Assembly: GCA_018873225.1 (NCBI GenBank)
Contig: JAEILZ010000001.1
Location: 6,572,001-6,636,000, forward strand
Direction: 5' to 3'
Source: [Phialemoniopsis] sp. UDSM-2020
Taxonomy: Eukaryota; Ascomycota; Sordariomycetes; Thyridiales; Thyridiaceae
DNA: 64,000 nt
Each line of letters begins with the position of its first letter. Position 1 is the stretch's first letter. Of the stretch, positions 44,231 through 57,858 are shown piece by piece. Made by a program: the position numbers and the translations under genes. The notes under the pieces were generated by a model, which did not search any database, was not told the origin of the DNA, and was given only the letters and a program-made list of their open reading frames with translations.

Positions 44231-46439
44231 CTAAAGGAGACGGATTGTATGCAAACCCCCCTCGAATCTGATACACGGAAGACTTGCACCATCGCAGGCC
44301 TCATGGCAAAGCATCTCAATTTCTCTCCGCTCCCTGGTAGATGCCAAACCGAGTTGTCTAAAAGTTCCTCGAGAGCGGTCCACTGACTCAATGATCAGAA
44401 ATAAGGCAAACGACTTGCTGTCCGCCTGCAATCGTGCGGGCATATAGAAGAGAGACCGATCGTTGTTCATTGCGTCGAAGTTATCCTGGGCGACATCAAG
44501 CAAAATGCTGGGCCTGCCTATGAAGCCATTATCTCGAGGACTTTGGACAGTTAACCCCTCAACTTCCATGGACAGCCTGACCCACCGCCTGGGGTTCGTA
44601 TAAACATCAACCAGCATCCGAAACGGTCGTAGCTGCCCCCGGAGGTCTATGTAGCCATTCGTGACCTGGCCAGTGACATCGCTGTTTGCGTAGTCGAGAT
44701 GAACATCTATAACCTCGTATAAGATGCCCTGGTCCGTTGCGGGAGTCATAATCTTGCCTTCCACGGAAGCCCAAGAGAAGGACGGCGCGCGGTACTCGAC
44801 TGGCCGCACAGACGGTGTCCCATCCATCTGCGACCCGTTGATGACCAACCAGAGTAAGCTGCTGGCCAAGTAGCGGCGCCACATGCCAACCACGTAGACG
44901 TCGCCAGTAAGTTGTGCAAATTTCTTTGCGATTCCAGATAGCGCCGTCAACTTATCCGAAGGCTTAGTGAGCCGGGTACCTGAGTAAGTCATCACTATGG
45001 CGTCCCACCGCGAGTAGAAGTATTCTCGGGCATCAAGCGAGCGGTCCAGAGGAATGCGGTCCCAGGGAGGCAACACGATCTTGCGCCTCAGAATTTCCGG
45101 GTCGAAGCTCTTGAAATTTGTATTGCGCATGTCCCGGAGCACTTCGGGCAGTTTGTCGGGATAGACTTCCGCTGCATCGAGTTCGCGACACTCCCAGAAG
45201 ATCTGATGCTTGCCAAAATGCAGTACGCGGGGTGCTAGGAGACGCTCCTGGAGTACCCAGCCCCGCTGAATGATGTGACACCGGTCGACGTTGTTGGTCC
45301 AGAAGCAAAGCCCTATGATGTCAACCGTCATATAATTCTGATCCGTGTTGAAACCGTCTAGGCAGAGCTCCAATGGCGTTGAATGTGAGATTCTAGGGTC
45401 TCTTCTACAGTATAGCCCTTTTGAACTATCCGTGGCCGCGGCTGCAGATATATTGCAGTATGACTGCGAGTACACTTTGTCCATGAGAGTAGATTCCAAG
45501 AGCCAGTCCGACAGGTCGTTTTTGTCCTGAAGTATACAAAGGGAGTCGATCCAGAGATATCGTATACCCATCTTTCGGGTCACATCGACAGCGTTCTGGA
45601 AAGTTTTGGGTAGCTGGCTCAGAAGAATCCGCTCACGAAAGTCAGCAATAGTCGTCTTCAGTAACTGAACGATCTGTGCTGATCCCCAACAATGACTCAG
45701 TGTAACATAGCGTCCCTGGACGTGGTCTTCGGACGACACTATCAACCGAATGGCGTCGTCTTCAAGTCCGGTGCTTTTCAGGTCCAAGAGTCTAGTTGGG
45801 TACCAAGGGTTCTTCGTGTCGTACTCGTTGCAAGCGCTGTGATCGGACGGACAAGACTGGATCCAGTTGCAAACTGTTCTACAAGACTCGTCTGACGATG
45901 TTGAGTCCTTTAGGTGGACGCACGTGCTTCCACCATCTTGAACAGTTCAGTCCGGTTCTTTTGAAGGAGACTTTGGGATACTGACCAGATGTAGCAGGCT
46001 CGGTATGCCTAGGCAATATGAAGCTGGCGTATGGACTGTCGACTGCAGACCTAAAAAGTCCATCCGTAAAAGGGGTGCGAAGGAAAACGCTCACTCGAAA
46101 TTCGCCATATTCGAGAGGCGGCAGCTGGGATCTGGTATCGAGGGATAGCTCGGTAATGCCGGTGAAGTTGGACGCCGTGTGTGAAGAAGACAAGACATCA
46201 GGGTCAACATTTCGATGAGTCTTCAGTTCGACCTCGCGCCGTCTGAATAGTAAAATCTGGTCCTCAGAGATCTGATCCCAGAACGGATGGCAAATCTGAC
46301 AAGCTGCATGGGCTGAATTTTCAAGGCTTTCAAGAGACATGTGATGCTCGATTATCACAAACTGCCTCTCGTCCACACGAAACTTACGCCAGGCCCCATT
46401 TCTGTGTTGGAGAGCGTTAATGCAGACTTGGCAGATCAT
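44231..46439 (-). CDS. HET-domain (heterokaryon incompatibility) protein 1
   Basis: Exons 46439-45986 and 45936-44231 (minus strand) give 719 aa. The 49-nt intron (GTCAGT ... GACTGAAC ... CAAG) restores SSDESCRTVCNWIQSC, a segment usual just before HET domains. HET blocks are YVTLSHCWGS (228-237), YLWIDSLCILQD and RGWVLQERLLAPRVLHFG. The N-terminal 150 residues start MICQVC and contain more Cys/His (AACQICHPFWD) before the HET domain. The C-terminal half is the variable beta-rich region typical of this class. HET proteins trigger cell death after fusion of unlike hyphae. It is the only in-frame Met upstream of the conserved part. It faces the second HET gene across 321 bases. Confidence 0.93.
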
Positions 46440-46760
46440 CTTTTGCCCGCGATGTATTTCACTCCGAATAAGCTGAAAAAAACGGGCTGCTGCTTCATGG
46501 TATCTGTCGCGAAGACTGCGGGGTTTTCCGAAAAAGCCCCGTGACACATGCAGGCGAAGCACCCAATTGAGGCTGAGCACAATAATTGCACGGGTCTCTC
46601 AGCTGTCTGCCTTGCGGGTCCCTTTCTCTACAGCATACATTGAAAAGAATGTTTGAGAACCCTATGTTCCTTCCGAAAATTACAGTGAACTACCAAACCG
46701 ATCTCACCAACCGAGACGTGAGTCAAACAAATCGCGGGTCCGATTCCCCATCAGACCACA
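46440..46760. promoter_or_regulatory. Shared divergent promoter of two HET genes
   Basis: Only 321 bases separate the start codons of the two HET genes, so both promoters must lie here or overlap the first exons. No clear TATA box or known operator was recognised. Confidence 0.6.
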
Positions 46761-49302
46761 ATGTCTCGCTGGCACAAGGCATCATGCCTCACTCCGAGGG
46801 TCGTGATCCAAGACAGCACTCCTCGATGCCAATCATGCGGCAGAAGTCCTGACATACAGGCCATCCTCGAGGAACATTCCACTGTTGACCCTCCCTGGGC
46901 AATACCGCCAGACGAGGAATTCGGGAAGATGAACCTGCACTGGCCCTCGACTGTCCTATACAGGCCTTCCAAATATGCAGAATTACAGCAAGAAGACAAG
47001 GAAACGGAAGCAACAAACTCGACAAACAAAAACACAGCTAATCAAAGTCGTCCATCTGCGATTTCCTATCCCGTTTACGATGAACTTGGGACCGATAAAT
47101 TCCGTCTTCTCTGTTTGTCTGCCACAACGGACCCAGTCGGGCGCGAGTACATTCATGTCACCCTTCAGACTCATCTGATCGATGACTGCCCCGAATACGA
47201 GACGGTATCATACAGCTGGGGCGGCGAGGATGGTGACACAAGGCGCCAAAGTCCGATCTACCTGACCGACTACTGGGACGTTTTGCCGCAGACAAAGAAC
47301 TGTTGGGACATGCTCGCGTACCTGCGGCCTCGAAAGGGAGAACGGCTTGTCTGGGTGGATGCCGTGTGTATCAATCAGAGAGACATGCACGAACGAGAGA
47401 TACAAGTGAGCCTGATGGGTCAAATTTATCAAGCATCGTCGCGGGTTGTGATCTATCTTGGAAAACATATAGCAGAGCCACCCGGACAAAGCAGAAGACT
47501 GTACCCGGCTCGGCCGAATTTGGAGGAATTGCAGAATCATTTTCCTTCATCTATTTTGACACTCGGGAAGCTCTTCAAACTGAGATATTTCCGTCGCGTA
47601 TGGGTCGTTCAGGAGGCGATCCTCGCGCGAAATTCAGTCATACCCATATTCGGCATCGACTTTGTGGCATCGGTTCTCACGGGACGCCATCTTAATTCCT
47701 CAGAAGTCGAAGAGGTGCCTTGGATCAGATTCATGGGCACCATGAATGATTCCCTTGGAAAAGGCCTCAAAGAAGTATTGGAGTTGACAAGGAAATCGGA
47801 GGCAACAGATATCCGCGACATTGTGTTCGGTCTGCTTGGCTTCGCGCCAGATGGTCAATCGCTTCAGCCAGACTACTCTCTATCAATAGTCCATACCTAT
47901 GTTGGAATAATAGCCCACTTGTTGCTCAACGAGTGCGAGGTATCCCTCTTGACCGCCGCCTCTGCCGGTTCAGGCTCTCCGCATCACCCATCATGGCTGC
48001 TTTCTCCATTCACAAGAGAGATACACATCCCTGGCATGCCATTCTGTATCTGAGTTGGCACTAATCTATACTATACCTCATGGTGTCTACAGAACCTTGA
48101 TAAACCCCGACAGTTACTTTCGGGAATCCTGTGATGGATTCAAGCACACACTTGTGCTCAATATGGCAGAGAGGCACTTGTTCCGTTGATCCGTCGTTCG
48201 CGGCACTTTCACTTCAGCTGGTGAACCTCTTTGAAGGGACGATCTGCCCTGTCAGGATGACGAATGGCCCAGCCCGCAATCCTCTTAGTTTTTACGAAGT
48301 CGTCTTGCAACAATGTCGGGTGTACCTCGACACCACAGCTGACGCCGCTTTCACGTCCGAGCTTCAATCGATGCAGAGCAATGTCTTTGTTCTTCCAGGT
48401 CCCAAGGGTCCTGTAGCTCTACTGTTCGCACAGAAGCAAGGGAGTCGCGAACCTACAAACTGGTGAAATGCTGCCTCTGCTTCACTTTGTTCATGTCGAC
48501 AGATCGACCCACCAGGCAAGAGACAATTTTGCCGATGTGGGCACAAGTGCCCAGATATAGCACTGAATCGATCTTGGATGATACCGTTTATGGTGTGCTT
48601 CAAGAAGCTAGAGCCCGGCTCGAGGAGATGCGCCAGCACCCTGCGCTCGCTTTGCATGGGAGAACCTTTCGCCCGGACGAGGATGAGAAGCTGAGGCACA
48701 ATGAGGCAACCCTTTGCCTGTACTCGATGTTCGCAAGCCTAGTCCACGACGACAAATCCATGTTCGTGTTATATTATACTACTTATCTCAAGTACTGCTT
48801 CTCGGCATGCTGCTTTCAGGCAGACCGGGAAAGTGATGCTCTATACCTAACTCTCGAGCCCGACAACCAGGCCGAGATATGGGAATGTTTGAGCCTGACC
48901 TCACCCCAACTCGACGTACCCTTCTCCTGGAGGTCTAGTCACTTTGTCTCCTGCGCGCCAGAGACATCTTGCCACCATGAATACGGCCCGACAGGCTGGG
49001 AAGAATTCCCCACGTATCGCTGGAAGTATCCACGAAACCATCCGGACAGTACTGACAAGCCAGGACCTGTGGACCTGGAAATCAAGATCGACTTCTTGAT
49101 GGCTGACCTCCAGAAGCATGAATATTTTGAGATATTCACGAAGCTGAGCATCTGCAGTCGACTTGTGAAGGAGGACACGATCACTCTCGCCACGAAAGAG
49201 CCCGATGAGAGCTACCGCTTCATCTGCTACTACGACTGGCCGCAGTCTATTCTAGATAGCACGGAACATCTTGGGCACATACGTCGAATTACTATCGTCT
49301 AG
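46761..49302 (+). CDS. HET-domain (heterokaryon incompatibility) protein 2
   Basis: Exons 46761-48045, 48114-48462 and 48516-49302 give 806 aa with closed phases. The second intron (GTGAAA ... CACCAG, 53 nt) is a clean join; the first (GTATCT ... GACAG) is less certain, since a nearer acceptor would create a stop. HET blocks are YETVSYSWGG (146-155), VWVDAVCINQRD (197-208), MGQIYQASSRVVIYLG and RYFRRVWVVQEAIL. These are followed by the usual DIRDIVFGLLGFAPDG and PDYSLSIVHTYV block. The N terminus has CQSCGRSPD, a possible small metal site. The type differs from HET protein 1 (YSWG/CINQ versus SHCWG/CILQ), so the pair is not a recent duplicate. It probably acts in allorecognition. Confidence 0.88.
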
Positions 49303-52300
49303 AGCCTCTGCAGATAGTTGGAAAATACGAGCTGAACTTGCACTGGAAATTCGAATCGAACATCACGGAAAGATCTGACGCTTAAAGTTTATATCGCTAT
49401 ACACAGAGCATGAATTATATCGTCACTCTACCTTTCTGACTTGGGTTTATCATACTTTGTATCTACCTACATCTCCATAATTGTCTGTTATATCTTGCTT
49501 CTTGCTGAGCCGACAAGGCATCATTTGTACAAAGGTTTGAAAGCAGTCACTTCCAAAGTTGGTACACTAGGATTGTGTTCCCTTGTGTAGCGGACTGCCG
49601 TTGTGTCTTTGTATGTTGACGGAATTTATACACGTAGTGACATTCGTCGGGATTGGTTGAATCTCGATAGGCTGAAGCCAGGCTTAGTCTTTTTTTTTTT
49701 TTTTTTTTTTTTTAAGACATCGTGATACTGGCAAACGAAGAACTGTTTCGAAGTCCTGCCAACACTTCTCGGTGCGCCGTGGAAAGAATATCTAACTCGT
49801 TCACGGACCAGCCTTCTTGATCTGAAAACAGGACTTACGTCACAAGTTCACACAACAGTAGTGAAGGCATTAACGTAAGACTTGAGAGATCTATCAGCTA
49901 TCACTAGCTTGGTGGTTCTACATCATCATCTTTCAGTCCCTTTGTCCCAGGCTGGATGAAGAAGACAAGCTTCCTCGGTCCCACAACAGCTGGGGCACTA
50001 TCTCCTATCAAAACCCACCAGGGCAGACAAATGCCATACCTACGCAACGACGGCATACAAACACGTGTAAACCCTCGAGAGTACGCCAGATCAAACGGGC
50101 ATCTTGCATTACGTTCACAGCAAGCACGGGTGCCTGATCGCCCACTCCCTCCTCCCTCCCTGGTCACGAACCACTGACGAGACTGCCGCAGCCGCTCGAG
50201 GCCAACTCCGCTGCATATGATCGACAAGCTTTGCGGGACTGCATCTCCCAGGGTGTACCAGATACGTATCAAAATTACCGCATTCGGTGCTGCTTCGGGC
50301 CACTTGCTACACGCCCCTCTATCTCTCAGAGTCACAGGGCTTGTTGTGTGGGCTCCCGTAGCCCAACTCACATGCAGACCCGCCGGGCGTTGCGCGTGTC
50401 TCTGCAGTAAGGTTGACAATATCAGATCTCTCCGACATGCTTTGCAGTCATGCGGACTTACCCGCCCGACTAACAAGATCAGAGAAAATCGAATCAAATC
50501 AACAAAAGGGTGAAACCCACATCGACAACAAACGGCGCCGTTCCCGACAAAGGGACCCAGAAGGACGGGTTGGGCGCCGTCCGTGCGCCCCTCTCTCCTC
50601 TTTGCTAAGCATTGAGAGAAAAAAACTTGCCCAAAAGAGGATCCCTCCACCTCCCCCCCAAATTATCATCGACCAGGCCGGCGCGCACCGGCTCCGCACT
50701 ACGGGAAATTGAGAACGACCACCGCGTGCGTGCATGAAATTAGGTATTACACTTGGAGAAGAGCTCTTTTTCTTTAGCTTCGATCGAATAGACCAGGGCT
50801 AGTGGGTATATCGTGGAGATAAGGAAAAAAGGGCAGAACAACAACATTGCAGATGTGGGTAAGGGTCGTTCGCTCGACATGTTGCTGACCGAGAGTGTGA
50901 AAGAAGTGCAACCAGTCAGCCCTTCGATGATGACTCCTACACTCTTCCACATTGTGCCCAAAGTGCACAGACAAGCTTTATTGCAGCCGGTGCGACCCTG
51001 GGAAACCAGTCCCGATATCCGGAGCCTGAGACCCGGAACATCCCCCCATGTTCAGTGGTCCTCTTGCGTGTATCGACAAACCCACCGTGTACATGAAAAT
51101 CATATGTCGCCTTGCATGGTCCGGGATGTAGCATCCATGACTAGGATACAAGACATACTATCGCCACGCTAGAAAAAAGGAAAGAGAAAGACCCCTATGA
51201 AAACATGTGAAGGCCCAAAAAGCGAGATTGGGGGTCCCCCTCAAGTCAGAAATAAGGAAGAAAAGAAGGTTGCACCACCCAGAGACAATGAGCGAGCCAA
51301 GCGCCAAGCCGGAGTCAAGATGCCTTTTTAGGCCTACAGCAAATCCCCTGCCATTCTTAGTTTGTCCGTAGTTTTGTTCTAGCGCAGCTGTCGAGTTCCG
51401 GGTAACTAAACAGCGGTGGAGACAAGTGCGAATGAATGCCCAAAGTGTGGTCCCCACGAGAGACCATTCGAGGAGTGCAATTTACCCATGAAATGGAACT
51501 AGATGGCTGGGACTACCAGGGAACAATGGGTGAAAAGCCTTGGAGTGGTCAGTAAAATAGATGGGGAGAAGACATCCCGAGCTTCGACAGCCACGTTTCT
51601 CAGCAGGACGGGCGAAGCTGGTGGCGGTCTGACATGGTAAAAATCATCTGAACCACTCATGAACGAGCGCGCTGCAACGCCACAAAGATAGCCAAAATGG
51701 GCTTCCCGCAGCAGCTCCTTCGCGCGCAAGCCCTGTGAGCACCAGCTCCGTAGGGCGACTTTGTCGGCTAAGGCGCTCAAAAACACGTGGAACCCTGACT
51801 CGTCCCGCAGCCCGGGAATGCCTAATCATTGGCCGGTACCCAGCCCGAAAGGGACAGCTCATTCACGAGAGATACATCAGCAGTAACTAGCAGCTTCAGC
51901 GCCGCTGTCGACTCTGCTCGGGCGGCGTGCGCCACAGGCAAACATCGTCAGTACAGCTCGACAGCTACCGGTACTCATTCTCCACTGTTTTGCGATTTTG
52001 ACAAGCCCGCTGTCAGAACTGACAGGTCCGCGTTCGTGGGCCAGAGCCTTATGGCCAGTTAAATTATCGTATGTTTTTCTTGTGCACTGGCGCAGGAAGA
52101 ACAGGGGCAGGCTACTCGGTAGCGACGTGATTGGGGAGGTGAGAGAGAGGGTCCTCTCGCTCCGTTTTGGGGCGTGGAGCGAAGGAATGCGATGCGGCGG
52201 CAGGTGATACAGACGAGTCCACCAAATGGGAAACGCGCCCACCCGGCCTGACAATCCAGCTGATCAGTTTTCGTGGTGCTGGTGGAAAGAAGAAGAGGGA

Positions 52301-55300
52301 CTTTGGGGACGAGGACAGCGCTAGGCAGGCCACATGCCTGGCGAAAGCGGGCATTGGCCGGTTAAGTCGGCGCGGCCAAAAGCAGGATCGTGGCACAGTG
52401 CGACAACTGTCCGGGGAGAGTCCCGCCATGCAGCAAGGCAGGCAAGCGAAGGGTCAGGTTTTGGTGCTTCATTGGCGGCACGCGATGCGCTAGGTAACAA
52501 GTTCTGACTGTTTCCTCAATTTCGTTTCATCTTGGACAATCTTTGATGCAGGGTGCAAGATGGGGACTGATGGCCCCGTCTTCATCACCGTGAATCCGTC
52601 CCGGCAACAAAAGACTGCCGGTCGGCGGCGCGAGGTGAGCTGGTACCGTCCGGGCTTGACGTCGATGGACATCCTTCTAGAAGGCAGGATTCCCAGTGGG
52701 AGCGCCCCGTTGGGCGACGGCGCACGGGAGCCCTCCCTAATAGTGACATGTATTCGTTTGATACCAAAGATAGCCAAAGGGTGCCATTGGATGCTCCCTT
52801 GTCAGATACTATGGTTAGACACCAGAAAAGAGCCAGAACCGGCTCGTGTTCCGCCGGGCTAGACGCAAGATTTGCGCCGCTTGAACCGCAGTAATCTAGT
52901 AGGATGATTTGAAAGTGTCTGGAGACTCGACAACGCAAGAGTCTGGGCTTCTGCAGGCTCTAAGAGATAAAAAGCGTAGAAGGCGGGAACTGGCGGTGAG
53001 TGGGAGCACAGCATGGCGAGAGAGCGCGTTGCAGATCTATCAAAGCAGGAACCACAGAACCACGCGAAAACCTGTGACACGACGCCTGGCGGGCAATCTC
53101 GAAGATCATCATCAAGCAATTTGGCCATCTGGTAGCTTGCAGGTCAAGTCATGCTCTGCCGGGGGCCGTGCAAGTCGCACCATCAGCCCTTTCTCCAGTC
53201 CTCTCGTCTTACCTTCGGGTCTGCGGCAAATGGCGTTGGCGAGCAAATGGATGGAAGGGATAGCCTTGACAATTGTAGCAATCAACCCCTCATCCTCATC
53301 ACCAGAATAAGCAATTAGCCGAATATCAGAGAAGCAGCGCCAAGCAAACTCATTGATGAGAGGCGAGGAAGAAAGCGGGATTATTGATGGTGGCAGTATC
53401 GTAGATAGTTGTCCGTCCCGCGCAGAGTACCCGATGAGCCAGCAAGACAGCGGCGTTGTTGAAGGGGTCGCTGAAGGGCAGAAGGGTAAGACGGAACAAG
53501 GTGGCTCTGGCATTCGCGGGATGTGAGAGGATCGTCGTGTAAGCCGTCACGATGCCAGCTTGGCTTGGCGGCGCAAGCGTCCAAAAAGCAAAACGGATCC
53601 AACGGATACGGTGAGCGGTAAGGGATGCGTCTGGATGCAAACGGACGGCAGAGGGGATCACCTGCGAACTGACAAACCTCACTTGACAGGTTGACAGCTA
53701 CGACAGCGAAGCAGGAAGGGGCTGAGACTGGTAATGTTGCACGGAGCACAGCGCCGGACCAGACGTTTTTTTCTTTCGTTTGCCAGAAGGCCCCGAAAGA
53801 GGGATCGGCACCGCACTGTGGGGGACAAGGGCTGTGCTGATCAATGACATAATTGAACAGGCATGCGATACGGGCGTGGGCACGGCAATGATTGGCAAGG
53901 GGTTCCCTCGGTGTGTCACAGGCCAGCATTGGCCCGCCAGACTCGGCCGGTTGGTTAGGGAAAACGCCCATCACTTGCCAGACGCAGGCAGAACCGCTGT
54001 CGAGACGCTGGGGGGAGGGGAAGCCCTGGAGGGGGACACGGTCTCGAGGCATGGGAGGCAAATGGTGATTGACGGGCAGATCGCAAAAAAGCGCAGAGGG
54101 GCCAACGCCCAAGCATCCGCTCGCTCGCTCACCTCACCGTATCACAGGGCGGGCGTGTGGGCTGGGGAGTTGTCCGGGGATACGCCGAGAACTGACCTCA
54201 TTGCACACTCCTGCGCGTTTCAAGTGATGTAGTAGATTGATTCAAAGGATTTGTTGAGTCAATGTGAGGGTATTCGCGGGGGAAACGACGTTGGCGGGCG
54301 ATGGATGCACAGGACGGGTAGATTTTGGCAGGTGGCTTTCGGGGTCCTGCCAGCCAGATTCAAGGTTTTCAGGGTCCCTCCTTCTCTGTATTGCCTGCCC
54401 TAACAGAATGGTGGCGTGGGCGCGCGTGGTGTGTGCGGGAAGGAGCAAGGGAACAAGCGACGGCTAGTGTGTGTACAGTACACTCAGCACGCACTCGACA
54501 TAAAGCACTAGGAGCATATTGCGTCCCCATCCGCCAAAGTTGGATATTTCCTGATTGGGACCCAACCGGCTTGGGGGCCAAATTGATGAGAAGGTGAAGT
54601 AGCTGAGGTTAGGCAGTAGAGTGTGTGTTGAGGCGGTCCAAGTAACGAGAGCGACAGAGACACCTACACAAGAGCCCGTTCTCCGTACTTACCAAGTAGA
54701 TGAATGCTCTGTATTGTAATGTCTTCCCATCCACTCATCAAGCAGAGCGGGAGACCATCTGCTTGATTTCCTGTCAAGGCTTGGATGGATGCAGGGACTT
54801 GTGGCTTGCATCGCTTGGTTACGTTAAAGTATGTACTGAGAATTTTGTTTGTTCTCCATTTCAGTGACGAGAGCGTGCCAGTCTGGTGCAAGTGCATGCA
54901 TGCAGATGAGGGAAGGGTAGCAGAAATGACAAGGGACAAGTGACAGACGTGACTTTGCGATGGCCCGCAAGCATGGCATTCTGCCCACTTTTCGACGTTT
55001 TGGCCTACCCACACCCGCAAGGTCAACTGGTGCTTTCTCTGCTGGTATCTCCGTTTCTGATCCCGCCCAATCCTGTCAGCATTTCATCATCACTTCGGGG
55101 GCCCTGTTCATGCAGATGCAGGGCCACCACCACTTCGCACCACTTGTACCACCATCATTCCCCCTCCTTTTCTGCCAGAATCTGCCTCAGAAGTGTACCC
55201 CCGTCCATCCTGCAGTTGCCCACTGGGGAAAGAGTCAAAGCCACCGACCCAATGGCTGAAGCGAGCAGTGGCGTCACTCCCGTCGATCCCCAATTTATGC

Positions 55301-56199
55301 CTCCACCCCAGCATCATCTGGCTTGCTGTGATTCGCCATGGGCTGGCGGGAAGATGTCCACATCCCCTGCCCTCTAACGATACCTGGGTGCCCACCTGAA
55401 CCCCCTCCTCTGGGTTTTTCGTCCCTTGTGCAATGGAAGAGAGTTGCGGTCAGCTTTAAGCCCAATCTAAGGATGTTTTGGGCTGTGTTCTAGCGGGCAG
55501 AAGAGGTGCTGCAAAGAAGCGCTAACGGGCAGCGAGCGCAGCTCTGCACTGTTGTACAAGGCCAGATCCAGTGAGGCTAGGCTCTTAGGAATGACGAGAA
55601 AAAGGAGGGAAGTGCCAGAAAGGGAAGTTTTGTGGTCCTCGTCCTTTCTGGCGCGCTTCACCCGCCGCCCAGGGAAGAAAACAACATTCGCCATGTAAGT
55701 CCGAAAAGGAAAGGGAAGGAGAGAAGGATAGGTATGTGAAAGTACATGAGATATGTCATGTGCTGTGCCTGCCTGAAGACATTGATCAAAGCAACTGCGC
55801 TGAAGGTTGAACATGCAAGACCCCTCGTGCACGCTGCAGCGATCTTCCTGTTGTACCGTTTCACCACTTGTGGCACATCTCTCTCGTCTCTGACTCCGTG
55901 TCTCGAGGAGCTGCTGTTTGGGTCAAGAGACAAGATTCTTCTTGTTTTCGAACACTTACTTGAGACCGTAACCGCCCAACTGCCGCAACGTGCCGTTTCT
56001 CAGACGGAGAACCGCAGAGCCAGGACGCTCATCCCTCCCCAAGATCGACATAATCATCGCGGTCTGGCAAAACAACTCCAGCAGCGCTGCCTTGGACAGC
56101 GAGCCATTCAGAAGGGTAGAACAGAGGCCTGAGAGAGCCCTCGAAACCGTTTTCTGGTACAGTACACGACGACCCCTGGTGACAAGAGGTTGGACGATC
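49303..56199. other. Gene-free stretch of about 6.9 kb
   Basis: No frame on either strand has convincing protein character or exon joins, including the larger ones at 49904-50650 and 53381-54112 (both minus). A T homopolymer is at 49690-49713. It may be regulatory, hold non-coding RNAs, or be decayed sequence; the sequence alone does not say. Confidence 0.45.
49690..49713 (+). repeat. T24 homopolymer
   Basis: An uninterrupted run of 24 T, 390 bases after the second HET gene stop. It could be a retroposed poly(A) tail in reverse orientation or simple slippage; no element is seen next to it. Confidence 0.9.
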
Positions 56200-57326
56200 A
56201 GCGGCACAAACAGGAACCTCAGACCTTTGAGGCCACGGAAACGACGCTTGCCAAACGGACCCCCAGTTTTTCATCGTCAATCGCTCAACCCAGCAAATCC
56301 ACCCATTGCCATCCGCGCCCGTCCCCATTTCGCAGGGTCCACCCCGACTTCCACTCTGGCCCCAACTTACCCACTACCTGGGCCGTCATTGGCGACGCCG
56401 TGCGACCATCGTCGTCGATTACCCAGTATTCGTTCCCACTGATAGGCCGCGCTTCCCCCTTCTCTTTGCACCACAAGACACCACAGTGCGCGCTCCTGAG
56501 GATCCCACCCGAACCTGGCGACTCGACTGGGGTCTTTTCTCTGGGCTTGCACAAGCAACACCCAGCGTTTGTACCACGCTGGTATCCAGCAGCTGCTCAC
56601 ACCCTACCCACGACCGCCGTCATACCCTCCAGGTACCACCGCCATACCAGACGGACCCAGCAGGGCAGCCAGCCGCCCACCCGCCTCTCTGGTCTCTCTG
56701 TGGCCTGTCTTTTCTCTCTTCCTGGATGATTGACATGCGCCCCCGGCCCCAGTTTTTGCCATTAACTGTATTTCCACCTTGGTGCCGGCGCCGGTCCCTG
56801 CCTTTCTCGTGGGACCCAACAACACAAGCAGCCCTGGACAAGTTCCTCAGTGTTCAGTCAACTACCTTACCCTCGAACCCCTTCCCACCTCCACCAACCT
56901 TCCACACCGACGCCGCTTTTCTTCTCTCTTTTATTCTTCGAGACCTCCGCTTCCCATCCTAGATCTTCCACAATACACAAAACAACACACACAAAGCCAG
57001 CCGTCCTCTGTCGACCTTCGTCTCATACATACACGAAGCAGACAAGGTCGTTGCCTTGCACGACGTCTACGTTTTAGTTTCTGCCAACCCTTTTTTAGTA
57101 CTTGCTTCGCTACGCTCTTTCGCCCACTTAATACTCTTAATACTTGCAAGCAAATCACCCAAGAGAACGTCTCTCGCTACTGCGCCGTGCTGGAATCATA
57201 CCAGCTCTACCCAGTCCCGACCGACCATAAGATCTCGAATAGCGACTTGACCCCCAACTCCTCGCAGGACTGAGACACAAGCACTCACCTATACCTACCC
57301 CCCGACAGCCTCGCACGAATCTCGCG
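56200..57326 (+). promoter_or_regulatory. Pyrimidine-rich upstream region and likely 5' leader of the SCOC-like gene
   Basis: The plus strand is strongly C/T-rich for about 1.1 kb up to the ATG at 57327, and near 56960-57010 there is an AC-rich stretch (CACAAAACAACACACACAA). This is typical of a fungal core promoter and long 5' leader. Open frames of 160-220 codons here result from the composition; several could act as upstream ORFs. The transcription start was not determined. Confidence 0.45.
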
Positions 57327-57858
57327 ATGGATGACCACCACGCCGAGAAGCCGCACGCGATAGAACGATCCGACTCGTCGTCGTCGTCCTCGATGGACCA
57401 GCCCCTCGACCAGTCCCTCGACCAGCCCACGATCCACGCACCTGTACCAATCCGCCCGAGGTTGCCCAGTCGCAAGAGCAGCGGCACCATCATTGTACCA
57501 CGCGACTCGGATGCCGTCGGCCCTATCGACGTCAGGCTAGAACCTGGCGATGTGCGCGCTATGAGCCCGAGGCGGACGAGCGAGGACCTGGAATCAATCG
57601 GACGCGAAGCTCGCGACGAGCTCAGGAGGTAAGCAGACAATCGCCCCGTTGCTACCAACCGCGATACTAATAACTTTCGTCTGCAGGCATGCCAAGGCTC
57701 TACAAGAGTCTCTCCTGACCATCTTCAACCGCATTGAAGCCGTCAAGGAGGAACACGACAAACTGGACAGCAACAACAAGTTTCTGCAAAAGTACATTGG
57801 CGACCTCATGAGCACGAGCAAGATCACCGCTCCCACCAGTAGCAGGAGTAAGAAATGA
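57327..57858 (+). CDS. SCOC-like short coiled-coil protein
   Basis: Exons 57327-57628 and 57687-57858 give 157 aa; the 58-nt intron (GTAAGC ... CTGCAG) splits an arginine codon. The N-terminal 100 residues are serine/proline-rich and disordered (RSDSSSSSSMDQPLDQ). The last 55 residues form the conserved coiled coil, AVKEEHDKLDSNNKFLQKYI then GDLMSTSKI, matching the SCOC family. In animals SCOC binds ARL1-type GTPases at the Golgi and affects autophagy; a Golgi or membrane-traffic role is expected here by family. It stands alone between two long gene-free stretches, as expected of a core gene with a long leader and 3' region. Confidence 0.85.

Noticed and set aside
49904..50650. 248-codon minus frame
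   Set aside because: Composition rich in Arg, Cys, Gly and Pro, no domain, no exon partners; most likely chance.
53381..54112. 243-codon minus frame
   Set aside because: No hydrophobic pattern, domain or splice partners; overlaps other equally long frames.
56306..56962. 218-codon plus frame upstream of the SCOC-like gene
   Set aside because: Open because the strand is pyrimidine-rich; Pro/Ser/Leu-heavy without domains. Better seen as leader sequence.
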